Position numbers and translations under genes: made by a program | Shown: positions 44,265 through 53,034 of the stretch, piece by piece | How the letters are laid out: every line of letters begins with the position of its first letter | How positions within the stretch are numbered: the first letter of the stretch is position 1 | The notes under the pieces: generated by a model | What the model saw: the letters and a program-made list of their open reading frames with translations, nothing else | Told to the model about the DNA's origin: nothing | The model's database searches: none | NCBI RefSeq assembly: GCF_900182835.1 | Contig: NZ_FXUB01000003.1 | Span: 1 to 64,000, forward strand | Direction: 5' to 3' | DNA length: 64,000 nt | Source: Desulfurobacterium pacificum | Lineage (GTDB): Bacteria; Aquificota; Aquificia; Desulfurobacteriales; Desulfurobacteriaceae

Positions 44265-45191
44265 ATGAAAGTATGGGATACCGTTATAGTTGGTGCCGGT
44301 CCTGCGGGGCTGGCAGCTGGTATTTACGCAGGAAGGTCAAGACTTTCTACTTTGATTTTAGACCAGATGATGCCGGGAGGGCAGCTTCTCATAACTGAGC
44401 AGATAGAGAACTATCCCGGCTTTTCTGAAGGGATAACGGGTTTTGAACTTTCTGAAAAGATGAGGGTTCATGCTGAAAAGTTTGGAGCAGTTTTTGAAAA
44501 TGGACAGCCTGTTACTTCTGTTGATTTAGATGGTGATATTTTCGTCATTAGGACTGATTCAGGAGAGATAAAGGGAAGAACGGTTATTTGGGCAGCAGGC
44601 TCTGTTCCGAGAAAACTTAACGTTCCTGGAGAAGCTGAATTTGTAGGTAGGGGTGTTTCCTACTGTGCTGTTTGTGATGGTGCGTTTTTCAAGGATAAAG
44701 TAGTTGCAGTTGTAGGAGGAGGTGATTCCGCTTTAGAAGAAGCGCTCTACTTGACGAAATTTGCTAAGAAAGTTTATCTGATACACAGGAGAGATGCTTT
44801 CAGAGCTGTGAAGATTATTCAGGATAGAGTGTTTAATTGTGAAAAGATAGAACCTCTTTTTGATAGAGTGGTTGAATCTATTAATGGAACGCAATTCGTT
44901 GAATCTCTTACTCTAAAGAACGTTAAAACTGGAGAAAAAGAAGAGCTTCCTGTTGATGGTGTGTTTATTTTTATCGGTAATGAACCTAACTCTGCTCCTG
45001 TTGCGCACCTTGTAGATACAACGGAACAAGGGTTTATAATTACCGATGAGGAAATGGCGACTAAAACGCCGGGCTTGTTTGCAGCCGGTGATGTTAGACA
45101 TAAATCTTTAAAACAGGTTGTTACCGCTGCTGCTGATGGTGCTATAGCAGCAATGTCTGCTACCAAATACCTTGAGGAGAAGGAAGGTTAG
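44265..45191 (+). CDS. trxB: Thioredoxin reductase
   Basis: 308 residues. FAD-binding GAGPAGLAAGIYAGRS at the N-terminus, active-site disulfide CAVCDG, NAD(P)-binding GGGDSALEEALYL and the C-terminal FAAGDVRHKSLKQVVTAAADG. It reduces TrxA. It is followed 1 base later by a TlpA-like gene, suggesting a thiol-redox operon. Confidence 0.97.
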   Translation: MKVWDTVIVGAGPAGLAAGIYAGRSRLSTLILDQMMPGGQLLITEQIENYPGFSEGITGFELSEKMRVHAEKFGAVFENGQPVTSVDLDGDIFVIRTDSGEIKGRTVIWAAGSVPRKLNVPGEAEFVGRGVSYCAVCDGAFFKDKVVAVVGGGDSALEEALYLTKFAKKVYLIHRRDAFRAVKIIQDRVFNCEKIEPLFDRVVESINGTQFVESLTLKNVKTGEKEELPVDGVFIFIGNEPNSAPVAHLVDTTEQGFIITDEEMATKTPGLFAAGDVRHKSLKQVVTAAADGAIAAMSATKYLEEKEG

Positions 45192-45192
45192 T

Positions 45193-45768
45193 ATGAAGAG
45201 GTTTTTGGCTTTAGCTGTTTTATGTTCTCTTCTTTCTTTTTTTAGCTGTGGAGAAAAGAAAGAAACTCCATCTCATAAGGTAACAGAAAAACAGAAGGAG
45301 AACGGTTATAAGGCTTACGACTTTACCTTTACTGATATTAACGGTAAAAAGCATAAACTTTCAGATTTCCGCGGTAAAGTTGTAATTGTTCAGTTTTTTG
45401 GAACGTACTGTCCACCGTGTAAAGCAGAGATTCCGGTGCTTGAAAGTATTTATAAGAAGTATGCCGGGAAGGTTGTTGTTATAGGGTTGGCTGTTGATGA
45501 TGTGGGTGATACGCCTGAAAATCAAAAATTGTTTGTTGAAAAAGCTTTAAAGCCTTTTGTTTCTGAAATGGGGATAACGTATTTAGTTGGTCCTGCTCCT
45601 GAAAAAGCTTGGGAGGCTTATGCCTATAAGGTGGTGGGTTTGGATTCTATTCCACAGACTTACATAATAGATAAGCATGGTTATCTCAGGTACTATGAAA
45701 CTGGATTTATGCCTTCCTATGCTTCCCTTTTTGATGAAGCTGTGAGGAAGCTTCTGCAGGAAAAATGA
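45193..45768 (+). CDS. TlpA/ResA-like thiol-disulfide oxidoreductase lipoprotein
   Basis: 191 residues from ATG 45193 (MKRFLALAV). The lipobox LSFFSC predicts lipidation at about Cys19. The thioredoxin fold has the active site GTYCPPCKAE, with the cis-proline segment DSIPQTYIIDKHG. It acts on the periplasmic side, often in cytochrome c or envelope thiol reduction. It lies at the end of the ArsR-trxA-trxB run and overlaps engB by 4 bases. Confidence 0.9.
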   Translation: MKRFLALAVLCSLLSFFSCGEKKETPSHKVTEKQKENGYKAYDFTFTDINGKKHKLSDFRGKVVIVQFFGTYCPPCKAEIPVLESIYKKYAGKVVVIGLAVDDVGDTPENQKLFVEKALKPFVSEMGITYLVGPAPEKAWEAYAYKVVGLDSIPQTYIIDKHGYLRYYETGFMPSYASLFDEAVRKLLQEK

Positions 45769-46349
45769 AGATAAAAAACGTAAAGCTGTATAAAACGGTT
45801 TACGTGCCGGAGGACTTACCTCAGACGCCCTACAGAGAAGTTGCTTTTGTGGGGCGTTCTAACGTTGGAAAATCCTCCCTCCTCAACACCTTAGCCAACA
45901 ACTTCAAATTAGCGAAGGTCAGCTCCGAACCGGGGAAAACCCGCTCCATCAACTTCTTTTTAGTTGACGGCAAGTTCTTTTTGGTTGACCTGCCCGGCTA
46001 CGGCTTTGCAAAAGTTCCCTTTTCTGAACAAAAGCGCTGGAGAGACCTTATAGAAAGTTATCTAAAGGAGAGGGACACCTTAAAGCGCGTTTTCCTCCTT
46101 GTAGATTCAAGGGTCGGTCCTACAGAGAAAGACGTTCAGATGAAAGAATGGCTTGACTTTTACGGCATTCCCTACACGATTGTTGCTACGAAAGTTGATA
46201 AACTTAAAAAATCTGAAAGGGTAAAACTGAAGTCAAAAATAGAAAAGGGATTCGGGGATTCTAACGTTACGGTTATTCCCTTTTCTGCAAAGACGAGAGA
46301 GGGCAGGCAGGAAGTCCTGAAAGAGATAAAGAAAGCTTTAGAGAGCTGA
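45765..46349 (+). CDS. engB: Ribosome-biogenesis GTP-binding protein EngB/YsxC
   Basis: 194 residues. G1 FVGRSNVGKSSLLN, G2 region PGKTRSINFF, G3 DLPGYGFAK, G4 ATKVDKL. It is needed for late 50S assembly. The start overlaps the preceding stop, and recN begins 1 base after its own. Confidence 0.96.
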   Translation: MKIKNVKLYKTVYVPEDLPQTPYREVAFVGRSNVGKSSLLNTLANNFKLAKVSSEPGKTRSINFFLVDGKFFLVDLPGYGFAKVPFSEQKRWRDLIESYLKERDTLKRVFLLVDSRVGPTEKDVQMKEWLDFYGIPYTIVATKVDKLKKSERVKLKSKIEKGFGDSNVTVIPFSAKTREGRQEVLKEIKKALES

Positions 46350-46350
46350 A

Positions 46351-47907
46351 ATGATAGAGGAACTCCGCCTTGGAAACTTTGCCTCAATAACGGCTGAGCT
46401 TGATTTCTCACCGAACTTCAACGTGATAATAGGCGAGACGGGGGCGGGAAAATCCCTCCTTCTAAGCGCTATCTCTTTTTTAAAGGGTGATAAATTATCG
46501 TTTCCTGCTGAAGAGTGTTTCGTTGAAGCCGTTTTCTCAACCCCTGAAGGTGAAGTGTTCGCCCGCAGGGAGATAAAGGCAGGACGTTCAAGGTGCTTTT
46601 TAGACGGCATGAGAGTTCCCCAAAAGCTACTTGCAGAGAGAGTTTCCCCTTTAATCGTTTTTCAGTCGCAAAGGCAGTCAATAGAGCTTTTAAAACCTTC
46701 CGTTCAGCTTGAGATTCTTGACAGGCTTGCGGAAAATGAGGAGTTACCTTCCGTTTACAGAGCCAAGTTTGAGGCGTTCAAAAAAGAAAAAGAAAAGTTG
46801 GAAGAGCTTGAAAGAAAAGTTCAGGACAGAGACAGGCAGATAGACATACTTAAGTTTCAGATTGAGGAGATAAGGGAGGCGAATTTAAGGGAAGGGGAGG
46901 AAGAGGAGCTTCTTGAACTGAGAAACCTTTTGAGGCAGTCTGAAAAAATCAAGGAAGTTAAAGAGCTTGTGAGGGTTCTTATCTACGAAGGGGAAGGTTC
47001 GGCGCTTGAGAGGATTTCCGAAGTTATAAGCAGGCTTGAAAAGATTGAAGGAAGCGAAGAGCTTTTGGAGCGTCTGCGGAACGCCTACTACGAGTTAGAA
47101 GATATCTGTTCTGAGATTGAAAGGAAGCTTTACGTTCCCGATGAAGAGGTCTCTTTAGACGAGATAGAGGATAGACTTTACGAGATAGAGAAGCTAAAGA
47201 GGAAATACGGTTCTTCTATTGCCGAGATTAACGCGTTTTTGAAGGAAGCGGAAGAGAAACTCTACACTCTTGAAAACCTTGAGTTTGAAATTGAAGAGGA
47301 GAGGAAAAGGTTAGAAGCTCTGGAAGCGGAGTTGAAAGAGTTGGCTTCCGAAATATCGGAAAGGAGAAAGAGAGCTGCTGAGGAGTTTGAAGCTTACGTT
47401 GTTTCAACGCTGAAAGAGCTTGGAATGCCTGAAGTGAGGTTTAAGGTTGAGTTTAGAGAGAAAGAGCTTTCAGCTACGGGAGTTGATGAGGTTCAGTTTC
47501 TCTTTTCCGGTAACCCTTCTCTGCCTCTTTCGCCGCTGTCGGCTTCTATTTCTGGTGGAGAGCTTTCCCGTTTTCTTCTGACTATTCTCTCTAAGGTTTC
47601 TGTTCCTGGAGTTACAATGGTTTTTGATGAGATAGATGCGGGTATGAGCGGGAAGACCCTTTCTCTTGTTGCAGCGAAGTTAAAAGAAATTGCTAAGAAC
47701 CAGCAGGTGATTGCGGTAACTCACTCTCCCCAGGTTGTTGCTGCAGCTGACAGAGTGTTTAAGGTGGAGAAGAAAAACGGAAACGTTGCGGTTAGAGAGG
47801 TCAAAAAGGAACAAATTGAGAGAGAAATTGCTATAATGATTTCTGGCGATTTAACGGATAAAAGCCTTGAGGCTGCCCGTGACCTTATAAGAAGATGGGA
47901 GGAGTGA
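46351..47907 (+). CDS. recN: DNA repair protein RecN
   Basis: 518 residues, SMC-like. N-terminal Walker A IGETGAGKSLLL, a long coiled-coil middle (about residues 140-350), ABC signature SASISGGELSRFLL and Walker B VFDEIDAGMSGKT. It tethers DNA ends in double-strand break repair. The stop overlaps the ATG of the antiporter gene. Confidence 0.95.
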   Translation: MIEELRLGNFASITAELDFSPNFNVIIGETGAGKSLLLSAISFLKGDKLSFPAEECFVEAVFSTPEGEVFARREIKAGRSRCFLDGMRVPQKLLAERVSPLIVFQSQRQSIELLKPSVQLEILDRLAENEELPSVYRAKFEAFKKEKEKLEELERKVQDRDRQIDILKFQIEEIREANLREGEEEELLELRNLLRQSEKIKEVKELVRVLIYEGEGSALERISEVISRLEKIEGSEELLERLRNAYYELEDICSEIERKLYVPDEEVSLDEIEDRLYEIEKLKRKYGSSIAEINAFLKEAEEKLYTLENLEFEIEEERKRLEALEAELKELASEISERRKRAAEEFEAYVVSTLKELGMPEVRFKVEFREKELSATGVDEVQFLFSGNPSLPLSPLSASISGGELSRFLLTILSKVSVPGVTMVFDEIDAGMSGKTLSLVAAKLKEIAKNQQVIAVTHSPQVVAAADRVFKVEKKNGNVAVREVKKEQIEREIAIMISGDLTDKSLEAARDLIRRWEE

Positions 47908-49253
47908 TGGAGGTCGGAGGATTACTTCACGCGTTTAACGTTCACCTTTCTAAAACGGAATTAGCGGAGCTTTCGGTTCTGCTTTTCGTTGTAACTTACG
48001 CGATGATTCTTCTTGAAAAGTTCTTTCACAGAACGATTGCTGCTCTCGTAGGTGCTTCTCTGGCTTTAGTTATAGGCGTTATTACGCCTGAGAGAGCGTG
48101 GGAAGCGATAGACCAGAATACGATTCTGCTTCTTTTCGGAATGATGAACATCGTGACGGTGATGGGGAAGAGTGGATTTTTCCACATAGTTGCGGCGAAG
48201 GCGGTAAAGCTAACTAAGGGTTCGCCGAGCAGGGTGTTGTGGATTTTCTCCCTTTTAACTGCGTTCTTTTCTGCCTTCCTTGATAACGTTACAACGGTGC
48301 TTTTTATGGCGCCTGTTATGATTAACATAGCTGAAAGGCTAAAGCTTAATCCTATTCCTTATCTGATAGCCATCGTTTTGGCTTCAAACACGGGTGGAAC
48401 GGCTACGCTGATTGGTGACCCGCCGAACATTATCATTGGAAGTATTGCCGGTAAGACGTTTAACGATTTCCTTTATGAAGTTGCGCCTTACGCAATTCTT
48501 GCTTTCATTTTAGGACTTATCGTTATGCATCTAATGATGGCTAAGGGTGGATTTCTTGAGGCTAAAGCTTCTCCTGAAGAGTTGAAAGAGATTCTTTCAG
48601 GTGAGGTGGATGAGTCTTTGTTAGATAGAAGACTGATGAAGAAGTCTGTTGGCGTCTTTTTGGTCACTATAGTTCTCTTTATCGTTGGACACAACATCGG
48701 TCTTGAACCTGGCGTTATTGCTCTAATGATGGCTACAATCTTAGCTTTTATCAGTGGTCTTTCACCTGCGTGGATTTTGGAAAAGGTGGAATGGACAACG
48801 CTCATATTCTTTATGGGACTCTTTATGGTTGTTGGTGCTCTTGAAGTAAACGGCGTTTTTGAAGACGCTGCTCACTGGCTCATAAAAGAAATAGGAGACA
48901 ACATCCATCACGGTATTTTGATTGTAGGTTTCGTTTCCGCCTTGATTTCGGGATTCGTTGACAACATTCCGTTTACCATGTCTATGGCTTACGTATTAAA
49001 GGGTATGGAAGCTCAGATGGGAAGCGTAATGGACCCTCTCTGGTGGGCTCTTTCTTTGGGAGCTTGTTTGGGAGGAAACCTGACCCTTATAGGTGCTTCT
49101 GCCAACATCGTTACTGCTGATATAGCTGAGAGGAACGGCTATAAGATAGATTTCTTCAGATTTATGAAGTACGGAACTCCCGTTGCTGCGGTTACAGTTA
49201 TAGTTGCGATACTGCTCTTCTACGTTGAGCATGCAGTTTTCGGAGGTTTCTAA
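47907..49253 (+). CDS. NhaD/ArsB-type sodium:proton antiporter or anion permease
   Basis: 448 residues from the ATG at 47907 (TGATG overlap with recN, GGGAGGA site); an ATG at 47895 would start inside recN. About 11-12 membrane helices. Conserved half-site motifs are AFFSAFLDNVTTVLFMAP and the later GFVDNIPFTMSM, with SNTGGTATLIGDPPN and NLTLIGASANIV repeats, as in the inverted-repeat ion transporter superfamily. NhaD-type Na+/H+ exchange is most likely; the substrate is not proven. Confidence 0.85.
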   Translation: MEVGGLLHAFNVHLSKTELAELSVLLFVVTYAMILLEKFFHRTIAALVGASLALVIGVITPERAWEAIDQNTILLLFGMMNIVTVMGKSGFFHIVAAKAVKLTKGSPSRVLWIFSLLTAFFSAFLDNVTTVLFMAPVMINIAERLKLNPIPYLIAIVLASNTGGTATLIGDPPNIIIGSIAGKTFNDFLYEVAPYAILAFILGLIVMHLMMAKGGFLEAKASPEELKEILSGEVDESLLDRRLMKKSVGVFLVTIVLFIVGHNIGLEPGVIALMMATILAFISGLSPAWILEKVEWTTLIFFMGLFMVVGALEVNGVFEDAAHWLIKEIGDNIHHGILIVGFVSALISGFVDNIPFTMSMAYVLKGMEAQMGSVMDPLWWALSLGACLGGNLTLIGASANIVTADIAERNGYKIDFFRFMKYGTPVAAVTVIVAILLFYVEHAVFGGF

Positions 49254-49254
49254 T

Positions 49255-49761
49255 ATGAACTTGATTGAGAGAATTTTTGAGTCGTTTCTCTGGCGTTCAA
49301 GGCTGATGGTTTTGTTTGCCGTTATCTTTTCTCTTTTGGCTTCTTTAGGTCTTTTTATCGTTGCATCAATTGAAATTTTTGAACCTATAGAAAAGCTTTT
49401 TGTTAGCGGTTTTCACATTTCTGCTGAAGACCACGAGAAGCTTGTAGGTTCTATTGTTGGAGCGATAGACCTGTTTCTGATAGCCACAGTTCTCATTATC
49501 TTCTCTTTGGGTCTTTACGAACTCTTTATCAGTAAGATAGATGAAGCTGAGAACGATGAAAAATCCTCCCGCATCCTTGCCATCCACAGCCTTGACGACC
49601 TGAAAGAGAAGTTGGCAAAAGTTGTTCTCATGGTTCTTATCGTAACTTTCTTTAAATACGCCATTCATATAAAGTACGAAACTCCACTTGAAACCCTCTA
49701 CTTAGCAGTTGGCGTCTTGATGCTTGCCCTTGCACTTTACTACAGCCACAAAAGTCACTAA
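49255..49761 (+). CDS. YqhA-family membrane protein (UPF0114-like)
   Basis: 168 residues from ATG 49255; an in-frame upstream reading would extend into the antiporter gene. Four predicted membrane segments: about 14-38, 64-88, 114-130 and 140-160. The start RIFESFLWRSRLMVLFAV and the segment LDDLKEKLAKVVLMVLIVTFFK match the YqhA family of unknown function. It lies 1 base after the antiporter gene and 14 before fliG. Confidence 0.8.
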   Translation: MNLIERIFESFLWRSRLMVLFAVIFSLLASLGLFIVASIEIFEPIEKLFVSGFHISAEDHEKLVGSIVGAIDLFLIATVLIIFSLGLYELFISKIDEAENDEKSSRILAIHSLDDLKEKLAKVVLMVLIVTFFKYAIHIKYETPLETLYLAVGVLMLALALYYSHKSH

Positions 49762-49775
49762 AAGCAGGATAGGAA

Positions 49776-50813
49776 ATGGCAGAAGAAAAAAAAGAAAAAC
49801 ACAAGACGGAGCGGATTACAGGCACTCAAAAAGCTGCAATTCTCATACTGACGTTGCCTGAAGATATAGCGGTTAACGTGATAAAAAACCTCAAAGAGCA
49901 TGAGATAAGCAGGTTAGCTAAAACCATTCTCACTTTAGGAACGATAAAGAGAGATATGGTGAAGTTGGTTCTTCAGGAGGCTCACGACGAACTTGCAGAG
50001 ATTGCGCCGCTTAAAACGGCTCCAGAAGAGGTAAGGAGACTTTTAGAAAAAGCTCTTCCGCCTGATAAGTTCCAGCAGCTCATAGAAGAAACGATGCTTA
50101 CAGAGTCAGGTAAAGTGATATTTGAAGAGCTTCAAAAGATGGACCCAAAGTTCATAGCCAAGCTTATAGAGAAGGAACATCCGCAGATTATTGCAATTAT
50201 TCTCTCTCAACTAAAACCTGCTAAAGCTGCAGAGGTTATTCAGTACCTGCCAAAACGTTTAGGCGTTACCAACGTTCAGGAAGAGGTTATAAAGAGACTC
50301 GCCCAGCTTGAAAAAGTTTCTATGAACACGTTAAAACTTGTAACTGATGCTCTGGAAGATGAATTGGCTTCTATCGGTGCAGGTAAGGAGCAAACTCTCA
50401 GCGGTATAGATATTGCTGCTGAAATAGTTAACAACCTGCCGAAAGAGGTCGCTCAAGAGCTTCTTGATGAAATCAGGAAGGAAAATCCTTCCCTTGCCGA
50501 TGCCATTGAAGAAAGGATGTTCAAGTTTGAAGATATCGTTAAGCTTGATAACAGGGCAATTATTGAAATACTCAAGGCAGTTGATAAGAACGACCTGCTT
50601 CTTGCCCTCAAAGGTGCGCCTGAAGAGATACTCAACAAGTTCCTTTCCAACATGTCTAAGCGTGCTGCCCAAATGTTCCTTGAAGACCTTGAGGCTCTTG
50701 GTCCTGTAAAGAAATCCGATGTAGAAAAGGCAAGAAAGAAGGTTATCGCTGTCATTAAGAAGCTTGCGGAAGAGGGTAAAATAGAACTTGGCGGTTCGGA
50801 AGAGTTGATTTAG
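49776..50813 (+). CDS. fliG: Flagellar motor switch protein FliG
   Basis: 345 residues. The N-terminal FliF-binding region TGTQKAAILILTLPED, middle domain with KLIEKEHPQIIAIILSQL, and C-terminal torque domain with FEDIVKLDNRAIIEILK. It forms the upper C-ring and contacts the stators. It is the first gene of the flagellar run. Confidence 0.97.
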   Translation: MAEEKKEKHKTERITGTQKAAILILTLPEDIAVNVIKNLKEHEISRLAKTILTLGTIKRDMVKLVLQEAHDELAEIAPLKTAPEEVRRLLEKALPPDKFQQLIEETMLTESGKVIFEELQKMDPKFIAKLIEKEHPQIIAIILSQLKPAKAAEVIQYLPKRLGVTNVQEEVIKRLAQLEKVSMNTLKLVTDALEDELASIGAGKEQTLSGIDIAAEIVNNLPKEVAQELLDEIRKENPSLADAIEERMFKFEDIVKLDNRAIIEILKAVDKNDLLLALKGAPEEILNKFLSNMSKRAAQMFLEDLEALGPVKKSDVEKARKKVIAVIKKLAEEGKIELGGSEELI

Positions 50814-50826
50814 GGGAGGATTTTCG

Positions 50827-51882
50827 TTGTCTGAAGAGTTCCTTTCTCAAGAAGAGATAGATGCTCTGTTAGGTGGTGGAGAGTCAAAGGAGGAAGAACC
50901 TAAAGAGGAGATAGCTCCTTTTGACTTTTCGCAGGTTGAGCAGATAAAAAAAGGGGGCGTTCCTGGATTAGAGCTCATTTTTGAAAGGTGGGTAAAAAGC
51001 TTCAGAGACGAAATAAGAAGGCTCGTTCCCCAGGTGGGAATGGTGACGAAAGAATCCGTTTACATAACGCGCTTTAACAATTTTATGATTAAAATTCCAA
51101 TGCCTGCCAGCTACAGTATCGTCGCGATGAGACCTTTTAAAGAAAACTTCCTTTTCATACTTGATTCTCGTCTTGTTTTTGTCGTTATAAGCGTTATGTT
51201 CGGAGGACCTGCTCAGCCCTTCAAGATAGAGGGGAGAGAATTTACCAAACTGGAAACGAGAATAATAGACGACCTTGTAAAAATCTCTTTGAGGACTTTT
51301 GAGAACGTTTGGAAGGACGTTTACCCGGTAGAACTTGAGCTTCGTTCTATAGAGCTTAACCCCTCTCTTGCAAGAATCGTTTCCGGAAATGAGAAGGTAA
51401 TTGTTGTTGAGTGTATGATGGATATTGACGGATATGAAGCGCCTTTCTTTTTCTGCTTCCCGCAGGGCATGTTTATGCCGATAAAAGAGTTAATCTTTTC
51501 CGAATCCCTTTTTGCTGAAAAAGACCCTATCTGGGAGAAGCATTTACACGAAAAGTTACTTAAGACGAATTTAAACGTATCCCTTGAACTTGCGAGGAAG
51601 CACTTTACGGTGAGAGATATCCTTTCCTGGTCTGAAGGTGACCGTTTGCAGCTTAACGTTTCTAAAGATGACATACTTAAACTTTACGTTGAAGGAAGTC
51701 CGAAATTTTATGCTAAACTTGGAAAGGTCAGGGACAGATACGCTGCCATGATAATTGACTACATTAATGGAGAAGAGGATGGCAGAGGAAGAGAAGAATC
51801 AGCAGGAGAATCAGGAAAATCAGGAGAATCAGGAAGAGAAGAGTCAGGAAGAACTGGCGAAGGAGTGGGAGGAAGCGCTTAA
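50827..51882 (+). CDS. fliM: Flagellar motor switch protein FliM
   Basis: 351 residues from a TTG. The N-terminal CheY-binding motif reads FLSQEEIDALLGGG, followed by the CheC-like middle domain and the C-terminal SPOA domain, which ends near residue 316. The last 35 or so residues are a Gly/Ser/Glu/Arg-rich tail that is out-of-frame overlap with the start of fliN. The tail is absent from typical FliM and arises from the overlapping frame. Confidence 0.95.
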   Translation: MSEEFLSQEEIDALLGGGESKEEEPKEEIAPFDFSQVEQIKKGGVPGLELIFERWVKSFRDEIRRLVPQVGMVTKESVYITRFNNFMIKIPMPASYSIVAMRPFKENFLFILDSRLVFVVISVMFGGPAQPFKIEGREFTKLETRIIDDLVKISLRTFENVWKDVYPVELELRSIELNPSLARIVSGNEKVIVVECMMDIDGYEAPFFFCFPQGMFMPIKELIFSESLFAEKDPIWEKHLHEKLLKTNLNVSLELARKHFTVRDILSWSEGDRLQLNVSKDDILKLYVEGSPKFYAKLGKVRDRYAAMIIDYINGEEDGRGREESAGESGKSGESGREESGRTGEGVGGSA

Positions 51883-52303
51883 ACAGCAGCAAGAGTCTTC
51901 TTCCGGTGAGGGAGAGTCGGAAGAAGATATCATGAGCGCTTGGGAAGAAGCGCTTAAACAGCAGCAGGGGGAGTCTTCTTCTGAAGCTGAAAGTGAAGAA
52001 GAGGTTAGTGAGGAGATTCCAGAAGAACTAAAGGAAGAGCAGGAAAGATTTGAACTTTTAAAGGATATACCTTTAGAGATAACGGTTGAGATTGGTAGTG
52101 CGTCTTTGCCTTTAGAAGAGATATTGCGTCTTCATCCTAACAGTATTGTGGAGCTTGATAGGTACGTTAACGAACCTGTTGATATAAAAATCAACGGTAG
52201 GTTAGTTGCCAAAGGTAAACTCTACACAGTAAAGGAAAACTTTGGTATAAAGATTACTCAGATAATTACGCCTGAAGAGAGGCTGAAGCTTTTAGAGGAG
52301 TGA
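51779..52303 (+). CDS. fliN: Flagellar motor switch protein FliN with repeat-rich N-terminus
   Basis: 174 residues from ATG 51779 (GGAG 6 bases upstream). The C-terminal SPOA domain (about 100-174, LKDIPLEITVEIG ... NFGIKITQII) is canonical. The N-terminal 95 residues are low-complexity Gln/Glu/Asn/Ser-rich. They include triplet repeats (QEN) and a 25-residue repeat with the shared core EEALKQQQ. The first 104 bases overlap fliM in another frame. FliN forms the lower C-ring. Confidence 0.93.
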   Translation: MAEEEKNQQENQENQENQEEKSQEELAKEWEEALKQQQESSSGEGESEEDIMSAWEEALKQQQGESSSEAESEEEVSEEIPEELKEEQERFELLKDIPLEITVEIGSASLPLEEILRLHPNSIVELDRYVNEPVDIKINGRLVAKGKLYTVKENFGIKITQIITPEERLKLLEE

Positions 52304-52306
52304 TTT

Positions 52307-53023
52307 ATGTCTGTTGCACTGCAATCTCTCTACGTTCTTGCGTCCGGCGGTGAGAGAGCTTTAGAACAGCTTGACGTTACAGCTAACAATATAGCTAACG
52401 TTAATACTCCCGGTTTCAAAAAGATATTTGAAGAGGAGATGTCTCAGCATATACCTAACAATAAAGGTGATGCTTACAACTTGCTTATATTCCCCCGCTT
52501 TAAAGCTACTCACGTGATTCTCACACAGGGAGCTTTAAAGAAAACGGGGAATCCGTTAGACCTTGCGTTGAAGGGAGAAGGATTTTTTGCTGTTAAGACA
52601 AAAACCGGTGAGGTTTACACGAGGAACGGACATTTTTTCCTTTCACCAGATGGAAGGTTAATAGATGCGAACGGAAATCCTGTTCTTTCAATAGATGACC
52701 AGGAAATTATCCTCAATCCTGATAAACCTGTTACTGTTACGAAAGATGGTGTTATCTATCAGGGAAATGAGCGTGTTGCTGTTTTAAAAATTGTTAACTT
52801 TCAAAAGATAGCGCCTTTAGGAAGTTCTTATTACAAGGGGCAGGGAACGCCTCAGGCTACTGATGCTGCAGTTTTGCAGGGTTACCTTGAGTCTTCAAAC
52901 GTTGACCCGGTTAAGGAGATGGTCGCTTTAATAGAAGCGCAGAGGCGTTTTGAAATGTACGGCAATCTTATAAGAGGACTTGATAGGTTAAATGAGAAGA
53001 GCAATGAGATTGGTAGAGTTTAA
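52307..53023 (+). CDS. flgF: Flagellar basal-body rod protein FlgF
   Basis: 238 residues of the flagellar rod/hook family. N-terminal motif LDVTANNIANVNTPGFKK, and C-terminal GYLESSNVDPVKEMVALIEAQRRFE. It is shorter than FlgG and is placed just before it, which fits the proximal rod FlgF. ATG follows AGAGGAG. Confidence 0.9.
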   Translation: MSVALQSLYVLASGGERALEQLDVTANNIANVNTPGFKKIFEEEMSQHIPNNKGDAYNLLIFPRFKATHVILTQGALKKTGNPLDLALKGEGFFAVKTKTGEVYTRNGHFFLSPDGRLIDANGNPVLSIDDQEIILNPDKPVTVTKDGVIYQGNERVAVLKIVNFQKIAPLGSSYYKGQGTPQATDAAVLQGYLESSNVDPVKEMVALIEAQRRFEMYGNLIRGLDRLNEKSNEIGRV

Positions 53024-53034
53024 GGGAGGGAGCT

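Noticed and set aside
47895-49253. Arsenite efflux pump ArsB, given the nearby ArsR-type gene
   Set aside because: The regulator is adjacent to trxA and 4 kb away from the transporter, and engB-recN separate them; the transporter motifs fit NhaD-type proteins at least as well.
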